Shown in pieces: positions 8,566 to 17,298 of a stretch of 64,000 nt of DNA. Numbering within the stretch: the first letter of the stretch is position 1; each line of letters begins with the position of its first letter. Source of the DNA: Amycolatopsis orientalis DSM 40040 = KCTC 9412 (GTDB lineage Bacteria > Actinomycetota > Actinomycetes > Mycobacteriales > Pseudonocardiaceae). A program made the position numbers and the translations under genes. Below the pieces are notes generated by a model that worked only from the letters and a program-made list of their open reading frames with translations, was not told the origin of the DNA and did not search any database. The stretch spans positions 62,001 to 126,000 of the forward strand of contig NZ_ASJB01000045.1 in the NCBI RefSeq assembly GCF_000478275.1. The letters are read 5' to 3'.

Positions 8566-9030
8566 CTACTCGGGCCGGGCGGGCCCGTTCGGCCCGGCGA
8601 TCGCGCCGAGCTGGGTGAGTCCGTCCAGGACGTCGGTGCAGGTCCAGTACTCGACGAACCTGCCGTCGGCGGCACGGAGGATGTCGTGGCCGCTGAACGC
8701 GACCTCGGTGCCGGCCGGCGCGGTGGCACCGGGAAGGCCACCGGCATAGGTGGCGCGCATGGTCCACCTCGCCGAAACCAGGTCACCGTCGACGATCGGG
8801 CCGAGGTCCACGCTGATCGAGATGTCGCCGAAGGCCGCCCGCGTCTGCTCGATCTCGGGGAGCAGCCGCGCCGGGCCGGTGGTGGCCTCCGAATCGCTGC
8901 CGTCGGGCCGCGCCTGATGCACGACGAAAGCCGGGTCGAGGATGTCCTCGGCGTGACTGAAATCGCCGCGCCACAGCTCGGACCAACGGGCGTACAGCTC
9001 GCGAAGGTCGGCGTCGGGCAAAGTGTCCAT
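8566..9030 (-). CDS. SnoaL-like / ester-cyclase family protein
   Basis: A 154-residue NTF2-fold protein. LRELYARWSELWRGDF and HAEDILDPAFVVHQ open the fold, and SGHDILRAADGRFVEYWTCTD is the typical SnoaL-like strand with a His-Asp pair. Family members include polyketide cyclases and delta-5-ketosteroid-isomerase relatives; no catalytic assignment is possible here. The ATG at 9030 follows AGGAG seven bases upstream. The gene is divergent from a MarR regulator, with a tandem operator between them, so it is probably that regulator's target. Confidence 0.8.
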   Translation of the reverse strand: MDTLPDADLRELYARWSELWRGDFSHAEDILDPAFVVHQARPDGSDSEATTGPARLLPEIEQTRAAFGDISISVDLGPIVDGDLVSARWTMRATYAGGLPGATAPAGTEVAFSGHDILRAADGRFVEYWTCTDVLDGLTQLGAIAGPNGPARPE

Positions 9031-9053
9031 GAGGGAACTCCTGTCATCACTGG

Positions 9054-9085
9054 TATCTGCGCCACGCAGTATCTGCGTCATGCAG
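9054..9085. promoter_or_regulatory. Tandem MarR-type operator between divergent genes
   Basis: Two adjoining 16-bp copies, TATCTGCGCCACGCAG (9054-9069) and TATCTGCGTCATGCAG (9070-9085). Each contains a near-palindromic core of the form CTGCGNCANGCAG. The site lies 24-55 bases before the SnoaL-like start and 16-47 bases before the MarR start, so binding would affect both promoters. Confidence 0.65.
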
Positions 9086-9100
9086 GTACCTTAGGAATGG

Positions 9101-9577
9101 ATGTCGACCGTGTCAAACGAGAAGCACGCGGAACTGCTGGCGGCCGTCACCGTGGCCGCACGGCGGCACTACGTCGCCTACACCCTGTTCAACCAGGCTC
9201 TTGCGCACCGGCTCGGCCTGCATCCGACCGATCTGCAGTGCCTGGGCCTGCTCGAACTCGAAGCCGAACCCCTGTCCACCGGTGAGATCGCGAAGCTGAT
9301 CGGCCTCACCTCGGGTTCGGCGACCCGCCTGGTGGACAGGCTGGAGAAGGCGGGTTTCATCGCCCGGGTACCGGATCCGCTGGACCGACGGAAGGCGCTC
9401 GTCTCACTGGCGGCCCGGCGCGCGGACGAGGTGGCCACGGCCTGGGAGGAGCCCGGCAGCGCGTTCGCGGAGGTTCTCGCGGACTTCGACGACGGCGAAC
9501 TCGCCGTGATCGAGCGGTACCTGCGGCGGACGACGGAGGTCGGCACCGAACAGGCCGAACGACTGTCGAAGCGCTGA
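9101..9577 (+). CDS. MarR family transcriptional regulator
   Basis: 158 residues with the winged helix of MarR proteins: LHPTDLQCLGLLELEAEPLS, then GEIAKLIGLTSGSATRLVDR as recognition region and the beta-wing RVPDPLDRRKALVSL. The N- and C-terminal helices form the dimer interface. It probably represses itself and the divergent SnoaL-like gene through the tandem repeats at 9054-9085. The inducing ligand is unknown; MarR proteins often respond to phenolics or oxidants. Confidence 0.88.
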   Translation: MSTVSNEKHAELLAAVTVAARRHYVAYTLFNQALAHRLGLHPTDLQCLGLLELEAEPLSTGEIAKLIGLTSGSATRLVDRLEKAGFIARVPDPLDRRKALVSLAARRADEVATAWEEPGSAFAEVLADFDDGELAVIERYLRRTTEVGTEQAERLSKR

Positions 9578-9580
9578 GCC

Positions 9581-11428
9581 TCAGGCGCAGATGACCGCCG
9601 TCCGCGGCGAGTAGGTCGCGTTGCGGGTCTCGCGGCGGACCTCGGTGCCGGAGATGACGTCGATGAGCACGCGGGTGTCGGAGGTGCTGAAGCCGGCGGC
9701 CCCGGGGTCCGGCACGCATCCGGGGCCCGAGCCGATCCGCACCGGCTGCGGGACGAAAGAGTGCCGTTCGCCGCCGGCGCTCTGGACCGAGAACCGTTTC
9801 GTACCCCAGATCCGCACGGTCACCGAGCCGTTGGCGGGGATGACCTGGATGGCGATCCCGGTCGGCGCGTCGTTGACGATCTGCATCTCGACCGGCGAGC
9901 CGTCGTCGTTGACGGCCTTCACGTCGCGCGCGACCGGGTAGCGGTCGAGGTAGTGGTCATGCTCCAGATGCCCGCCGTCGGCCAGTCCCGCCAGGTATGC
10001 CGCGTTGTAGAGCGTCGTCGCGAGCTGGGAGACACCGCCGCCGACCACGACCGGGCCGGTGCCGTCTTCGCTCGCCGGGGCGGGCACGTAGCCCGCGTCC
10101 GCCGTCCTCGCCCCGGACCGCGCGCCGAGGCTGAAGGTCTCGCTCGGCTTCACGATGGTCCCGGAGACCCGGGTGGCCAGCGCCTGCGTGTTCGTCATCG
10201 CCGGACCGCTCAGGCCGGACGTGGTGAACTCGCCGATGATCTCGTTGATGCCGAGGACCTTCGCCGCGTCGGTGCTGACGGCGGGGCTGCTGGCGTCGTA
10301 GACCGCCTTCAGTTCCCGCTCTTCGCTCTTCGCGAGTACCGAGGTCAGCGCGGAGAAGGTGAGGTCCCAGTTGACCTTCCGCGCGTCCTTCGACGGCTGT
10401 ACCGCCGGCCGGTCGTCGACGAAGACGATCTGCGCGTCCGCGCCGTCGGTCTCGGTCTCCTTCAGCTGCGGCTGCGCCGCGGCCCGGAGCTTGCCCTGGT
10501 CGATGCGGACTTCGAGATTGCCGTCGTCACGCGCGGCGAACTGGAAGGACCCCGCGATCACGTCCGGTTTCAGGGTCGCGTCCTTGCCCTCGCCGCGGAT
10601 CAGCAGCGGTTTCGCCACGGCAGGGACTACGACGCCGTCGAGCGCCGCGTGTACTCCCGCCGAGCTCGCCTTCACCGGCGCGACGTTCACCTTCAGCTCG
10701 ACGCCGTCGTCGCTCAGCCAGCGGTCGGTGACCGCGGTGACCGCCGCCTTGACGTCGGTGAGCGTCTGACCGGCCCGCGGTTCGACCGCGACCGGACGGA
10801 CCCCGCCGTCGCCGCCCGCGATGGGCTGGAAACCGATGGTCCCCTCGACCGGCGGGCGGTTCAGTTTCGCGGCGGCGAGGTCGGAAACGGCCTTTTCCAG
10901 CTTCGGCGCGTCGATCCAGGTGACGACACCGACCTCACGGCTGCTGAAGAACGACATCAGCCGCGTGTACGGGCTCAACGGCTGATGACCGGCGCGGCCC
11001 AGTGTCTGCGGCCAGTCCAGGCCGAGGCCGGACGACGCGGGCTGCAGCTCGGTGCGCACGTCCCCGGCGCGGACGCGCACCGGCCGGATCAGCCTCGGCT
11101 CCAGCTCACGGCGGAGCTTCGACTCGGCCTCCTTGTGCGTGAGGCCGCCGACGTCGATCCCGGCGACGGTGACGCCGCGCGGCACGTCCCCGGCGCTGAC
11201 GATCAGGTCCACCGCGTACGCGAGCACGAACAGGCCCATGAGCACCCCGGCGGTCATGAAGGCCTTGCCGAGGGCCCTCCGGAACTTCGACGCGGGCGTC
11301 GGCGGCGGATGCACCACCCTGTCGCCCTCGAAGAGCTCGTCTACCAGGTCTTCGTCGTTTTCCGTCGCCGGGAGGAGTTCGTCGGTGAACAGGTCGGTGC
11401 CCGGCTCGTCGTGATCATCGCGTACCAA
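9581..11428 (-). CDS. VanW family protein with peptidoglycan-binding-like domains
   Basis: 615 residues. A 56-residue acidic cytoplasmic N-terminus is followed by one membrane helix (about 57-78) and a large extracellular part. RGVTVAGIDVGGLTHKEAE opens a YoaR-like putative peptidoglycan-binding domain that occurs about twice. The C-terminal VanW domain contains VSGTIVKPSETFSLG and VGGGVSQLATTLYNAAYLAGL. The domain is found in some glycopeptide-resistance clusters and in envelope proteins, but its activity is not established. The start is a TTG preceded by GAGGTGG. The last codons lie four bases from the convergent MarR gene. Confidence 0.85.
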   Translation of the reverse strand: MVRDDHDEPGTDLFTDELLPATENDEDLVDELFEGDRVVHPPPTPASKFRRALGKAFMTAGVLMGLFVLAYAVDLIVSAGDVPRGVTVAGIDVGGLTHKEAESKLRRELEPRLIRPVRVRAGDVRTELQPASSGLGLDWPQTLGRAGHQPLSPYTRLMSFFSSREVGVVTWIDAPKLEKAVSDLAAAKLNRPPVEGTIGFQPIAGGDGGVRPVAVEPRAGQTLTDVKAAVTAVTDRWLSDDGVELKVNVAPVKASSAGVHAALDGVVVPAVAKPLLIRGEGKDATLKPDVIAGSFQFAARDDGNLEVRIDQGKLRAAAQPQLKETETDGADAQIVFVDDRPAVQPSKDARKVNWDLTFSALTSVLAKSEERELKAVYDASSPAVSTDAAKVLGINEIIGEFTTSGLSGPAMTNTQALATRVSGTIVKPSETFSLGARSGARTADAGYVPAPASEDGTGPVVVGGGVSQLATTLYNAAYLAGLADGGHLEHDHYLDRYPVARDVKAVNDDGSPVEMQIVNDAPTGIAIQVIPANGSVTVRIWGTKRFSVQSAGGERHSFVPQPVRIGSGPGCVPDPGAAGFSTSDTRVLIDVISGTEVRRETRNATYSPRTAVICA

Positions 11429-11456
11429 CCCTCACCACCTCTCCCAGCGGCTGGAG

Positions 11457-11780
11457 TTACAGGTACAACCCCGTACCGTGCTCCGTCCGCTCGGTCGCCA
11501 CCGCGTGGATGTCGCGCTCGCGCATCACCAGGTGCCCCTCGCCCTGGATCTCGACCTCGTGCTGGTCGTCGGGATTGAACAGCACGCGATCGCCGGTCTT
11601 GACGTTCCGCACACTGTTGCCCACGCCCAGTACATCACCCCAGGCGAGCCGCCGCGCGACCTGCGCGGTGGCGGGGATGACGATGCCGCCGGAGCTCCGG
11701 CGCTCGCCGTCCTCGGGGGACAGCTTCACGAGCACCCGGTCCTGCAGCATCTGAATCTCGAGTTTCGGCCCATCTGACAC
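11457..11780 (-). CDS. Stand-alone GroES-like (Cpn10) protein
   Basis: A 107-residue Cpn10-fold protein. MLQDRVLVKLSPEDGERRSS covers the first strand and the start of the mobile loop, SSGGIVIPATAQ is the loop's hydrophobic grip (IVI for the usual IVL), and GDVLGVGNS, VKTGDRVLFN and LVMRERDIHAV are the remaining strands. It is not next to a groEL gene and carries a 12-residue C-terminal extension, so it looks like a divergent paralogue rather than the housekeeping co-chaperonin. It sits between a VanW gene and a thioredoxin-NHL gene on the same strand, with gaps of 10-30 bases. Confidence 0.85.
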   Translation of the reverse strand: MSDGPKLEIQMLQDRVLVKLSPEDGERRSSGGIVIPATAQVARRLAWGDVLGVGNSVRNVKTGDRVLFNPDDQHEVEIQGEGHLVMRERDIHAVATERTEHGTGLYL

Positions 11781-11790
11781 GTAGACGACT

Positions 11791-13626
11791 CTACTTACCC
11801 GGATCCCCGGCCATGACCAGGCTCAGCACGGTTTCTCCACCGTTTTCGAACCGCACGGGCACTCCCCAGTCCTGCCGGGTGATACGGCAGGCGGGATGCT
11901 CGCCCCCGTCGTCGCAGCTCGCTGCCTGCGCGACGATCTGCAACACGCCTTCGGTGACTCCGGGGGCGAAGCGGAGCTTGCGGAACAGGTCGGTGCCCAC
12001 CCCCGCGCCGTCGGCGAGGAGTTCCGGCGGCGACGAGCTGATCTCCAGCCGCGTCGAGGGGCCGTAGCGGTCGTCGAGCTTCTCCCCGGGCGGCGGGGTG
12101 AAGACGACGGAGAACTCCAGCTCACCCGGCGCCAGCACGGTCGGCGGGCGGCGGACCGCGTGCGCGTCCCCGGCGACGGACCGCTCGCCGAGCGGCACCG
12201 GCCCGATCCGGCTCCCGGCGGACTCGACGACCAGCAGTGAGCCGTCGTGCACCAGCAGGCCGGAGGGTTCGGCGAGACCGGTCGCGAGCGTGGTCACCTC
12301 GCGCGTGAGCGGGTCGTAGCGGCGGACGGCGCCGTTGTAGGTGTCGGCGATCGCGATGGTGTCGCCGGGCAGCACGGCGAGGCCGAGCGGATGCTGCAGG
12401 AGCGCCTGGTCGGCGGGGCCGTCGACGTGGCCGAAGGAGAACAGGTCGACGCCGACCGCGGTGTGCACGGTGAACGTCTCGTCCTCGGGCTGGATCCAGC
12501 GCAGCGCCGACGTCTCGGCGTCCGCGAGCCACAGTCGCCTGCCGTCGGGCGTGAGGCCGGACGTCTGCGCGAAGAACGCTTCGTGGACGTCGCCGTCCTT
12601 CAGCCCTTCGACGGTCGTACCGGCGAAGCGGCGGATGGTGCCCGAGACCGGCTCGAACACGCTCAGCGTGTGGTTGCCCGCCATGGCGACCACGACTCCG
12701 CCCGCGGGGCCCCACCAAGCCACGTCCCATGGGCTGGTGAGGTCGATGTCGAGCGCCTTGCCGGTGTCGACGCCGTCGCGCCACTGGCGGCCGGTACCGG
12801 CGACGGTGGTGACCTCGCCGGTGATCAGGTCGATACCGCGCAGCCGGTGGCCGGCGGTGTCGGCGACGACGGCGTGGTAGCCCGCGCGCTCGGCGACCTC
12901 GTACGGCAACAGCGTGATCCCGGACGGCTCGGTGAAACTCGCCAGGTCGAACGGCCCGTCCTGCGCGCCGCGGGCGCCACTGCCGAAGCGGCGGATGATC
13001 GTCTCACCGTCGGAAGCGAACTCGACGATGGAGTGGTTGCCGGTGTCGGCGACCAGGATCCGGCCCTCGGCGGTGGTGACGGCCTTGCTCGGGAAGCGCA
13101 GCTCGGTGCGCTGCTCCTCGGCCGGGACGTACGGGCTTCCGCCGCGGCGGAGCGTGCCCTTGGCCTCATGGGTCGTGACGAGGTCGGCGATCACGCGGCG
13201 CAATGCTTCGCCGTGCCCTTCACCGGCGGCGACGTGCACGACGTAGCCCTCGGGGTCCACGACGACCAGCGTCGGCCAGGCCTTGACCGCGTACTGGGAC
13301 CAGGTGGTCATCCGCGGGTCGTTGAGCACCGGATGGTGCACCTCGTAGCGCCGCACCGCCGCCTCGATCGCGGCCGCCTCGCCCTCGTGCAGGAACTTCG
13401 GCGAATGCACGCCGATGGTCACCAGGACGTCGGCGAACTCGGCCTCCAGGGGGCGCAGCTCGTCGAGGACGTGCAGGCAGTTGATACAGCCGCTGGTCCA
13501 GAAGTCCAGCAGGACGACACGGCCGCGCAGCCCGGCGAGCGTGAGCCGCTCGCCGCCGGTGTTGAGCCAGACGTCACCGGCGAGCTCGGGCGCCCGCACG
13601 CGGGACTGCGTTTGTGGAGAAGTCAC
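11791..13626 (-). CDS. Thioredoxin-like / NHL-repeat protein
   Basis: 611 residues. The N-terminal domain is thioredoxin-like, with VVLLDFWTSGCINCLHV carrying a Cys47-x-x-Cys50 pair and AWPTLVVVDPEG the cis-Pro strand. From about residue 170 onward NHL repeats form a beta-propeller (GRILVADTGNHSIVEF, HAVVADTAGHRLRGIDL, GDTIAIADTYNGAVRRYDP), followed by a C-terminal beta-domain. This architecture is common in actinobacteria and resembles metazoan NHLRC2. There is no signal peptide, so it is probably a cytosolic redox protein of unknown target. The start is a GTG. Confidence 0.88.
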   Translation of the reverse strand: MTSPQTQSRVRAPELAGDVWLNTGGERLTLAGLRGRVVLLDFWTSGCINCLHVLDELRPLEAEFADVLVTIGVHSPKFLHEGEAAAIEAAVRRYEVHHPVLNDPRMTTWSQYAVKAWPTLVVVDPEGYVVHVAAGEGHGEALRRVIADLVTTHEAKGTLRRGGSPYVPAEEQRTELRFPSKAVTTAEGRILVADTGNHSIVEFASDGETIIRRFGSGARGAQDGPFDLASFTEPSGITLLPYEVAERAGYHAVVADTAGHRLRGIDLITGEVTTVAGTGRQWRDGVDTGKALDIDLTSPWDVAWWGPAGGVVVAMAGNHTLSVFEPVSGTIRRFAGTTVEGLKDGDVHEAFFAQTSGLTPDGRRLWLADAETSALRWIQPEDETFTVHTAVGVDLFSFGHVDGPADQALLQHPLGLAVLPGDTIAIADTYNGAVRRYDPLTREVTTLATGLAEPSGLLVHDGSLLVVESAGSRIGPVPLGERSVAGDAHAVRRPPTVLAPGELEFSVVFTPPPGEKLDDRYGPSTRLEISSSPPELLADGAGVGTDLFRKLRFAPGVTEGVLQIVAQAASCDDGGEHPACRITRQDWGVPVRFENGGETVLSLVMAGDPGK

Positions 13627-13788
13627 GACAAGAGTGAACTACACCCGGCGCCGCTCTGTTCCGGGCTCCGCGCGTTGAGAGGGCGAGCTCACCCCAGGGG
13701 AGGAGGCTCATGTGGGTGATGAGGGCCGGCGTGGGAGCGGCGTTAAAAGAGAAGGCGCCACCGCGTTGCGCGACTTAGGCTCGAACAC

Positions 13789-14358
13789 ATGTCCACAGTT
13801 GAGCACGCCTTCACCCTCAAGGAGGCACATGACCTCCAGGCGAGCTTGGCCGAACCCGTGCGCCCCGGGTTGAGCGAGGCCGAGCTCGACGACGTCGAAG
13901 CACGTTTCGGCTTCCGATTCGCCGCGGACCACCGGACCTTCCTCTCCGCCGGGGTGCCGATCGGCGACCGCTGGCCGGATTGGCGCTGCGGCAACCCCGA
14001 ACAGCTGCGGAAACGGCTGGATTGGCCGGTCGACGGGGTGCTCTACGACATCGAGCACAACGGCTTCTGGCTGACCGGCTGGGGTATGCGGCCGCTCGAC
14101 CTGGCCGACGCGCTGGCCAGGGCCCGTGAGCACCTCGCGCGGGTGCCTCAGCTGGTGCCGGTCTGCGGGCACCGGTATCTGCCCGGGATAGCCGGGAGTT
14201 CGGGCTATCCGGTCTTTTCGGTGTATCAGACCGACATCATCTATTACGGCTACGACCTGCGGGGATACCTGCAGCATGACTTCGGCGGCCGGCCGCTGGG
14301 CCCACCGCCGCCGGGCGGCCCGCGGCACGTCGAGTTCTGGTCGCACTTCGTGGAGTGA
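13789..14358 (+). CDS. SMI1/KNR4 (SUKH)-like protein
   Basis: 189 residues resembling the SUKH superfamily: LSEAELDDVEARFGFRFAADHRTFLSAG is the hallmark first helices and strand, followed by WPDWRCG and a tryptophan-rich centre (WLTGWGMRP). SUKH proteins often act as immunity proteins for secreted toxins, but many are solitary, as here: no toxin gene is adjacent. The gene ends at a long hairpin shared with the convergent SRPBCC gene. Confidence 0.7.
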   Translation: MSTVEHAFTLKEAHDLQASLAEPVRPGLSEAELDDVEARFGFRFAADHRTFLSAGVPIGDRWPDWRCGNPEQLRKRLDWPVDGVLYDIEHNGFWLTGWGMRPLDLADALARAREHLARVPQLVPVCGHRYLPGIAGSSGYPVFSVYQTDIIYYGYDLRGYLQHDFGGRPLGPPPPGGPRHVEFWSHFVE

Positions 14359-14370
14359 GGCGCCCGCCCC

Positions 14371-14441
14371 CACCGCATTTCGTCCTCTGGATGCGGTAGT
14401 TGCGCGCGCAAGTACCGCATCCGGAGGACGAAATGCGGGTG
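14371..14441. terminator. Long bidirectional hairpin between convergent genes
   Basis: A 28-base arm (14371-14398) pairs with 14413-14441 with one G-U-type mismatch and one extra G. The arms contain CGTCCTCTGGATGCGG. The loop holds its own palindrome, TTGCGCGCGCAA (14400-14411). It lies between two convergent stop codons. The same word GTCCTCTGGATGCG recurs in the hairpin at 54568-54616. Confidence 0.7.
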
Positions 14442-14452
14442 GTTGGTGGGGG

Positions 14453-14917
14453 TCAGGACTCGGCGGCGGCCTTCAGCCGGGCCAGGGTCGCCGCGATGTT
14501 CGCCCGGTTGGCGTCGTCCCGGTTCCAGACCCCGGTGAACAGCGACGTCGGGCCGCGGAGCCAGCCCGGCCGCCGGTCCCACGTGCTCTCGACGGCCACA
14601 CAGCCGTCACCGGTGGACTCGATGTCGTACTGCCAGCGCGCGACGGGAAGCCCGGCGAAGGTGGTCACCTCGAACGCGAACCGCTTGCCCTCGTCGGCGT
14701 CGGTGATCGTCGAAAGCGTGCTCCACCGGCGGATCCCGTGGCGGTTGCGGCCACGGAACTTCGCGCCGACGGCGGCGGCCTTCGCATCACCGACCCAGCG
14801 GTGCCCCTCGTACTCTTCGGCCATTCCCGCGAGCGCGCCCGGGTCACTGACCAGGGCGTACACCTTCTCGGGTGGAGCGGCGATGGCGATCTTGCCGGTG
14901 GCGCTGGGTTCTGTCAT
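14453..14917 (-). CDS. SRPBCC family protein
   Basis: A 154-residue START/Bet v1-fold protein of the polyketide-cyclase/dehydrase type: GKIAIAAPPEKVYALVSDPG is the diagnostic N-terminal strand and helix. GAKFRGRNRHGIRRWST and FAFEVTTFAG are inner strands, and the long C-terminal helix NRANIAATLARLKAAAE closes the pocket. It probably binds a hydrophobic ligand; catalysis cannot be inferred. GGAGG lies six bases before the ATG. A perfect inverted repeat directly upstream (14932-14956) may control it. Confidence 0.82.
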   Translation of the reverse strand: MTEPSATGKIAIAAPPEKVYALVSDPGALAGMAEEYEGHRWVGDAKAAAVGAKFRGRNRHGIRRWSTLSTITDADEGKRFAFEVTTFAGLPVARWQYDIESTGDGCVAVESTWDRRPGWLRGPTSLFTGVWNRDDANRANIAATLARLKAAAES

Positions 14918-14931
14918 GACATACCTCCGTA

Positions 14932-14956
14932 CTGAGGGTATGTGAAATACCCTCAG
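14932..14956 (-). promoter_or_regulatory. Perfect 10-bp inverted repeat before the SRPBCC gene
   Basis: CTGAGGGTAT and ATACCCTCAG are separated by five bases (GTGAA). The repeat ends 15 bases before the SRPBCC start and overlaps the stop codon of the upstream beta-helix gene (14953-14955). It fits an operator for an unlinked regulator; a short intercistronic terminator is the alternative, though no T-tract follows. Confidence 0.55.
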
Positions 14957-17298
14957 TTGTCCCGGCGGAGCATGCGACTGATACCGGCGGCGACCGTCGT
15001 GGCCAGTACCCAGCCCGACGCGGTGAACCCGGCCGCGACCCAGTTGTCCACGCCGTGCATGTACCAGCGCGACTTGTTCCCGAAGTCGACGATGGGGACC
15101 AGGAGATCGACCGTGTACAGCACCGGGTTCCACTGCAGCCCGGTGTCGTCCTGGTTGACCAGGCACCGCGGCCCGCTCACGGTGAGCTTGGGATTGGTGA
15201 CGCAGTCGTCCATCCCGAGCCCGAACCACAGGCTCCCCAGCACGAGCAACGTCAGCAACCAGCCGAGTGCCCGCACCGGGCGGAAGCCGTAGCCGACCAT
15301 CGACCGCTGCAGCCAGCTCCACACGTGCACGCCGGGACCGAAGAACTTGAAGCCCTTCGCGAGCGCCTCGTACCGGAACTGCTGTTTCTTCAGCATCACC
15401 GTGGAGGCGTGCTCTTCGTTACCGGACGCGCGCAGCGTCGCCGCCAGCTGGTCGTAAGGTCCCGGCCGGTAGCCGTCCATCGCCTTGCGCAGCAACACGA
15501 TCCGATGGTCGATCGCGCGGTCGTCGTCGAGGGCGATGTCCTCCTGGAGCGCGTCGTACCGGAAGTCCTCCAGCTCGATCCCCGCCGCCGACGCCCAGAA
15601 TGCCTCGTTGTCGCCCAGCGTGCCGCAATGCGCGCGCCGCAACACGATCCGGCCGTCCGGGGGCGTGGCCGGGGTGAGCAGGAACTCGTCGGCCGAAACG
15701 TCACTGCCGTCGAGCGCGATCCCGTGCTGCGGCAGAGAACCGAGCCGCGCGCCGCGGAAATCGACTCGCCGCGCGATCTGGGCGCCGTCGAGGTTGACCC
15801 CGCCCTGCGCGATGAACGGGCGCTCCTTGTTCTCGGTGAGGACGAGGTCCCGGCCGATCCGCGCGGTGCGGACGTCCAGCGAGTAACTGGTGTTCGTCCG
15901 TGCGCCGGGCTCGGTCAAACTGGTACCGAAGAGGTTCACGCTGCCGCCGACCTCCGCACCCTGCAACCGCAGGGTCCCTTGCACGGTCGCGTCAGTGAGC
16001 TGGAAGTTCCCGGCGATCTTCGCGCGCCGCGCGGAGAAGACGTCGCGGCGCGGGTGCAGGAACATCGAGTTCCAGGCGAGGACGTTGCCGCCGACGGTGA
16101 TGTCGGCCATGCGCAACTGTCCCGACGGCACCCGCAGACTCGTCGCCTCGATGTCGCCGCCGATCGTCGTCCCGTCGAGATGGATCGCCCGGTCGTAGTA
16201 CGGCGTGCTCTGCCCGCGCACGACCTGGACCTCGGCCCCGGCCAACCGCAGCGATCCGCCGATCCGCGCGTTGACCATCCGCAGCGTCCCGGTCGCCTGC
16301 ATGCCGTCGCTCAGTTCGAGATTTCCGTTGACCGTCAGGCGATCCGCGACCAACGCCGGCCGCGGGTCGATGTATGGATCGTTCGACTTCCAGGCACCCA
16401 CGACGATCGGCCCGGACTGGTTCACCGAAAGCCGGGCCTCACGCATGATGATGTCACTGTCCACAGTGGCGCTCGGCAGGAACATGATCCCACTGGCGGA
16501 GAAGCGTTTCCGCTGCGCCGCGGGCCCGTAGTTGTCCACCTCGCAGAGCAGGCTGCCGCCGATGTGGATCCCGTTCCCGTTGAGGGCGAAGCCGTCCCGG
16601 TTGTTGAGCGTCGCGCCCGAAAAGTTGACGTTACCGCCGGCCCGCATACCCGGGATGCGGACTTCCCCGTTGGCCACCAACCGGTACGCGAGCAGCGCGC
16701 CGACGATGTTGACCCGGTCGGCCTGGATCGCCTTCCCCCGCGGATGGGTGATCACCGTGCGGGTCAGCACGACCGACCCCTCGATGACCGCGTCCGTGAG
16801 GTTGACCGCCGCGTTCGGCATCCCGCGCTCACGATCGTCGCCGCGCTGGACCGTGGTCTCCTCGATCTCGTGCTCGCCGTCGACGTGCACGACACTGCGG
16901 ATGAGGCGGACGTCGTTGCGGGTGCGGAGGTTCCGCGCCTTGAGCCCGGGCAGCCAGCACTTGCGGAACACGAGTCCCAGCAGATGCGCCTCGCGGACGT
17001 CCGGCGGATGCTCGAACCGGCACCGCTCGAACCGGAACAGATACTTGAGGTCCGCCGCGCGCAGATCGAGCGTCCCGGTGATGTAGGCGTCCTCGATCTG
17101 CACGATCGGCGCGTTGGTCGCCTGGCGGCGCCAGCGGAGCAGACCGGTCGTCCCCGGCTTCATCAACTCGGAAGCCGGGACCTCGTACCGCTTGTCGGGG
17201 TTCGGGTCGAACGGATCGAGCGGCGGCAGGGCGGCGTCGCCGTTCGTCTCACCCTCCCCAGGATCGCGCGGCCCGTTGTTGCGCCGAAAGCCCGGCAT
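14953..17298 (-). CDS. Large beta-helix (pentapeptide-like) membrane protein of unknown function
   Basis: 781 residues. After a Pro/Asp-rich start, about 550 residues consist of repeating strands of the type ADRLTVNGNLELSDG, ARIGGSLRLAGAEVQ and AKIAGNFQLTDATVQGTLRLQGAEVGG, as in quadrilateral beta-helices. The last 130 residues carry two membrane helices (ALGWLLTLLVLGSLWFGLG and AGFTASGWVLATTVAAGI) separated by a loop with two Cys and an Asp/Trp-rich segment. Actinobacterial homologues are often called membrane-associated oxidoreductases, but I see no redox motif. ATG 17298 is chosen for its GGAAG site. It could be a membrane-tethered scaffold. Confidence 0.75.
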   Translation of the reverse strand: MPGFRRNNGPRDPGEGETNGDAALPPLDPFDPNPDKRYEVPASELMKPGTTGLLRWRRQATNAPIVQIEDAYITGTLDLRAADLKYLFRFERCRFEHPPDVREAHLLGLVFRKCWLPGLKARNLRTRNDVRLIRSVVHVDGEHEIEETTVQRGDDRERGMPNAAVNLTDAVIEGSVVLTRTVITHPRGKAIQADRVNIVGALLAYRLVANGEVRIPGMRAGGNVNFSGATLNNRDGFALNGNGIHIGGSLLCEVDNYGPAAQRKRFSASGIMFLPSATVDSDIIMREARLSVNQSGPIVVGAWKSNDPYIDPRPALVADRLTVNGNLELSDGMQATGTLRMVNARIGGSLRLAGAEVQVVRGQSTPYYDRAIHLDGTTIGGDIEATSLRVPSGQLRMADITVGGNVLAWNSMFLHPRRDVFSARRAKIAGNFQLTDATVQGTLRLQGAEVGGSVNLFGTSLTEPGARTNTSYSLDVRTARIGRDLVLTENKERPFIAQGGVNLDGAQIARRVDFRGARLGSLPQHGIALDGSDVSADEFLLTPATPPDGRIVLRRAHCGTLGDNEAFWASAAGIELEDFRYDALQEDIALDDDRAIDHRIVLLRKAMDGYRPGPYDQLAATLRASGNEEHASTVMLKKQQFRYEALAKGFKFFGPGVHVWSWLQRSMVGYGFRPVRALGWLLTLLVLGSLWFGLGMDDCVTNPKLTVSGPRCLVNQDDTGLQWNPVLYTVDLLVPIVDFGNKSRWYMHGVDNWVAAGFTASGWVLATTVAAGISRMLRRDN

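Noticed and set aside
9601..9620. GCGGCGAGTAGGT, resembling half of the fatty-acid regulon operator.
   Set aside because: It lies inside the last codons of the VanW gene, and the left half does not match the consensus.
13789..14358. The SUKH-like gene considered as an immunity gene of a toxin system.
   Set aside because: No polymorphic toxin, WXG or LXG gene is adjacent on either side, so there is no support beyond the fold.
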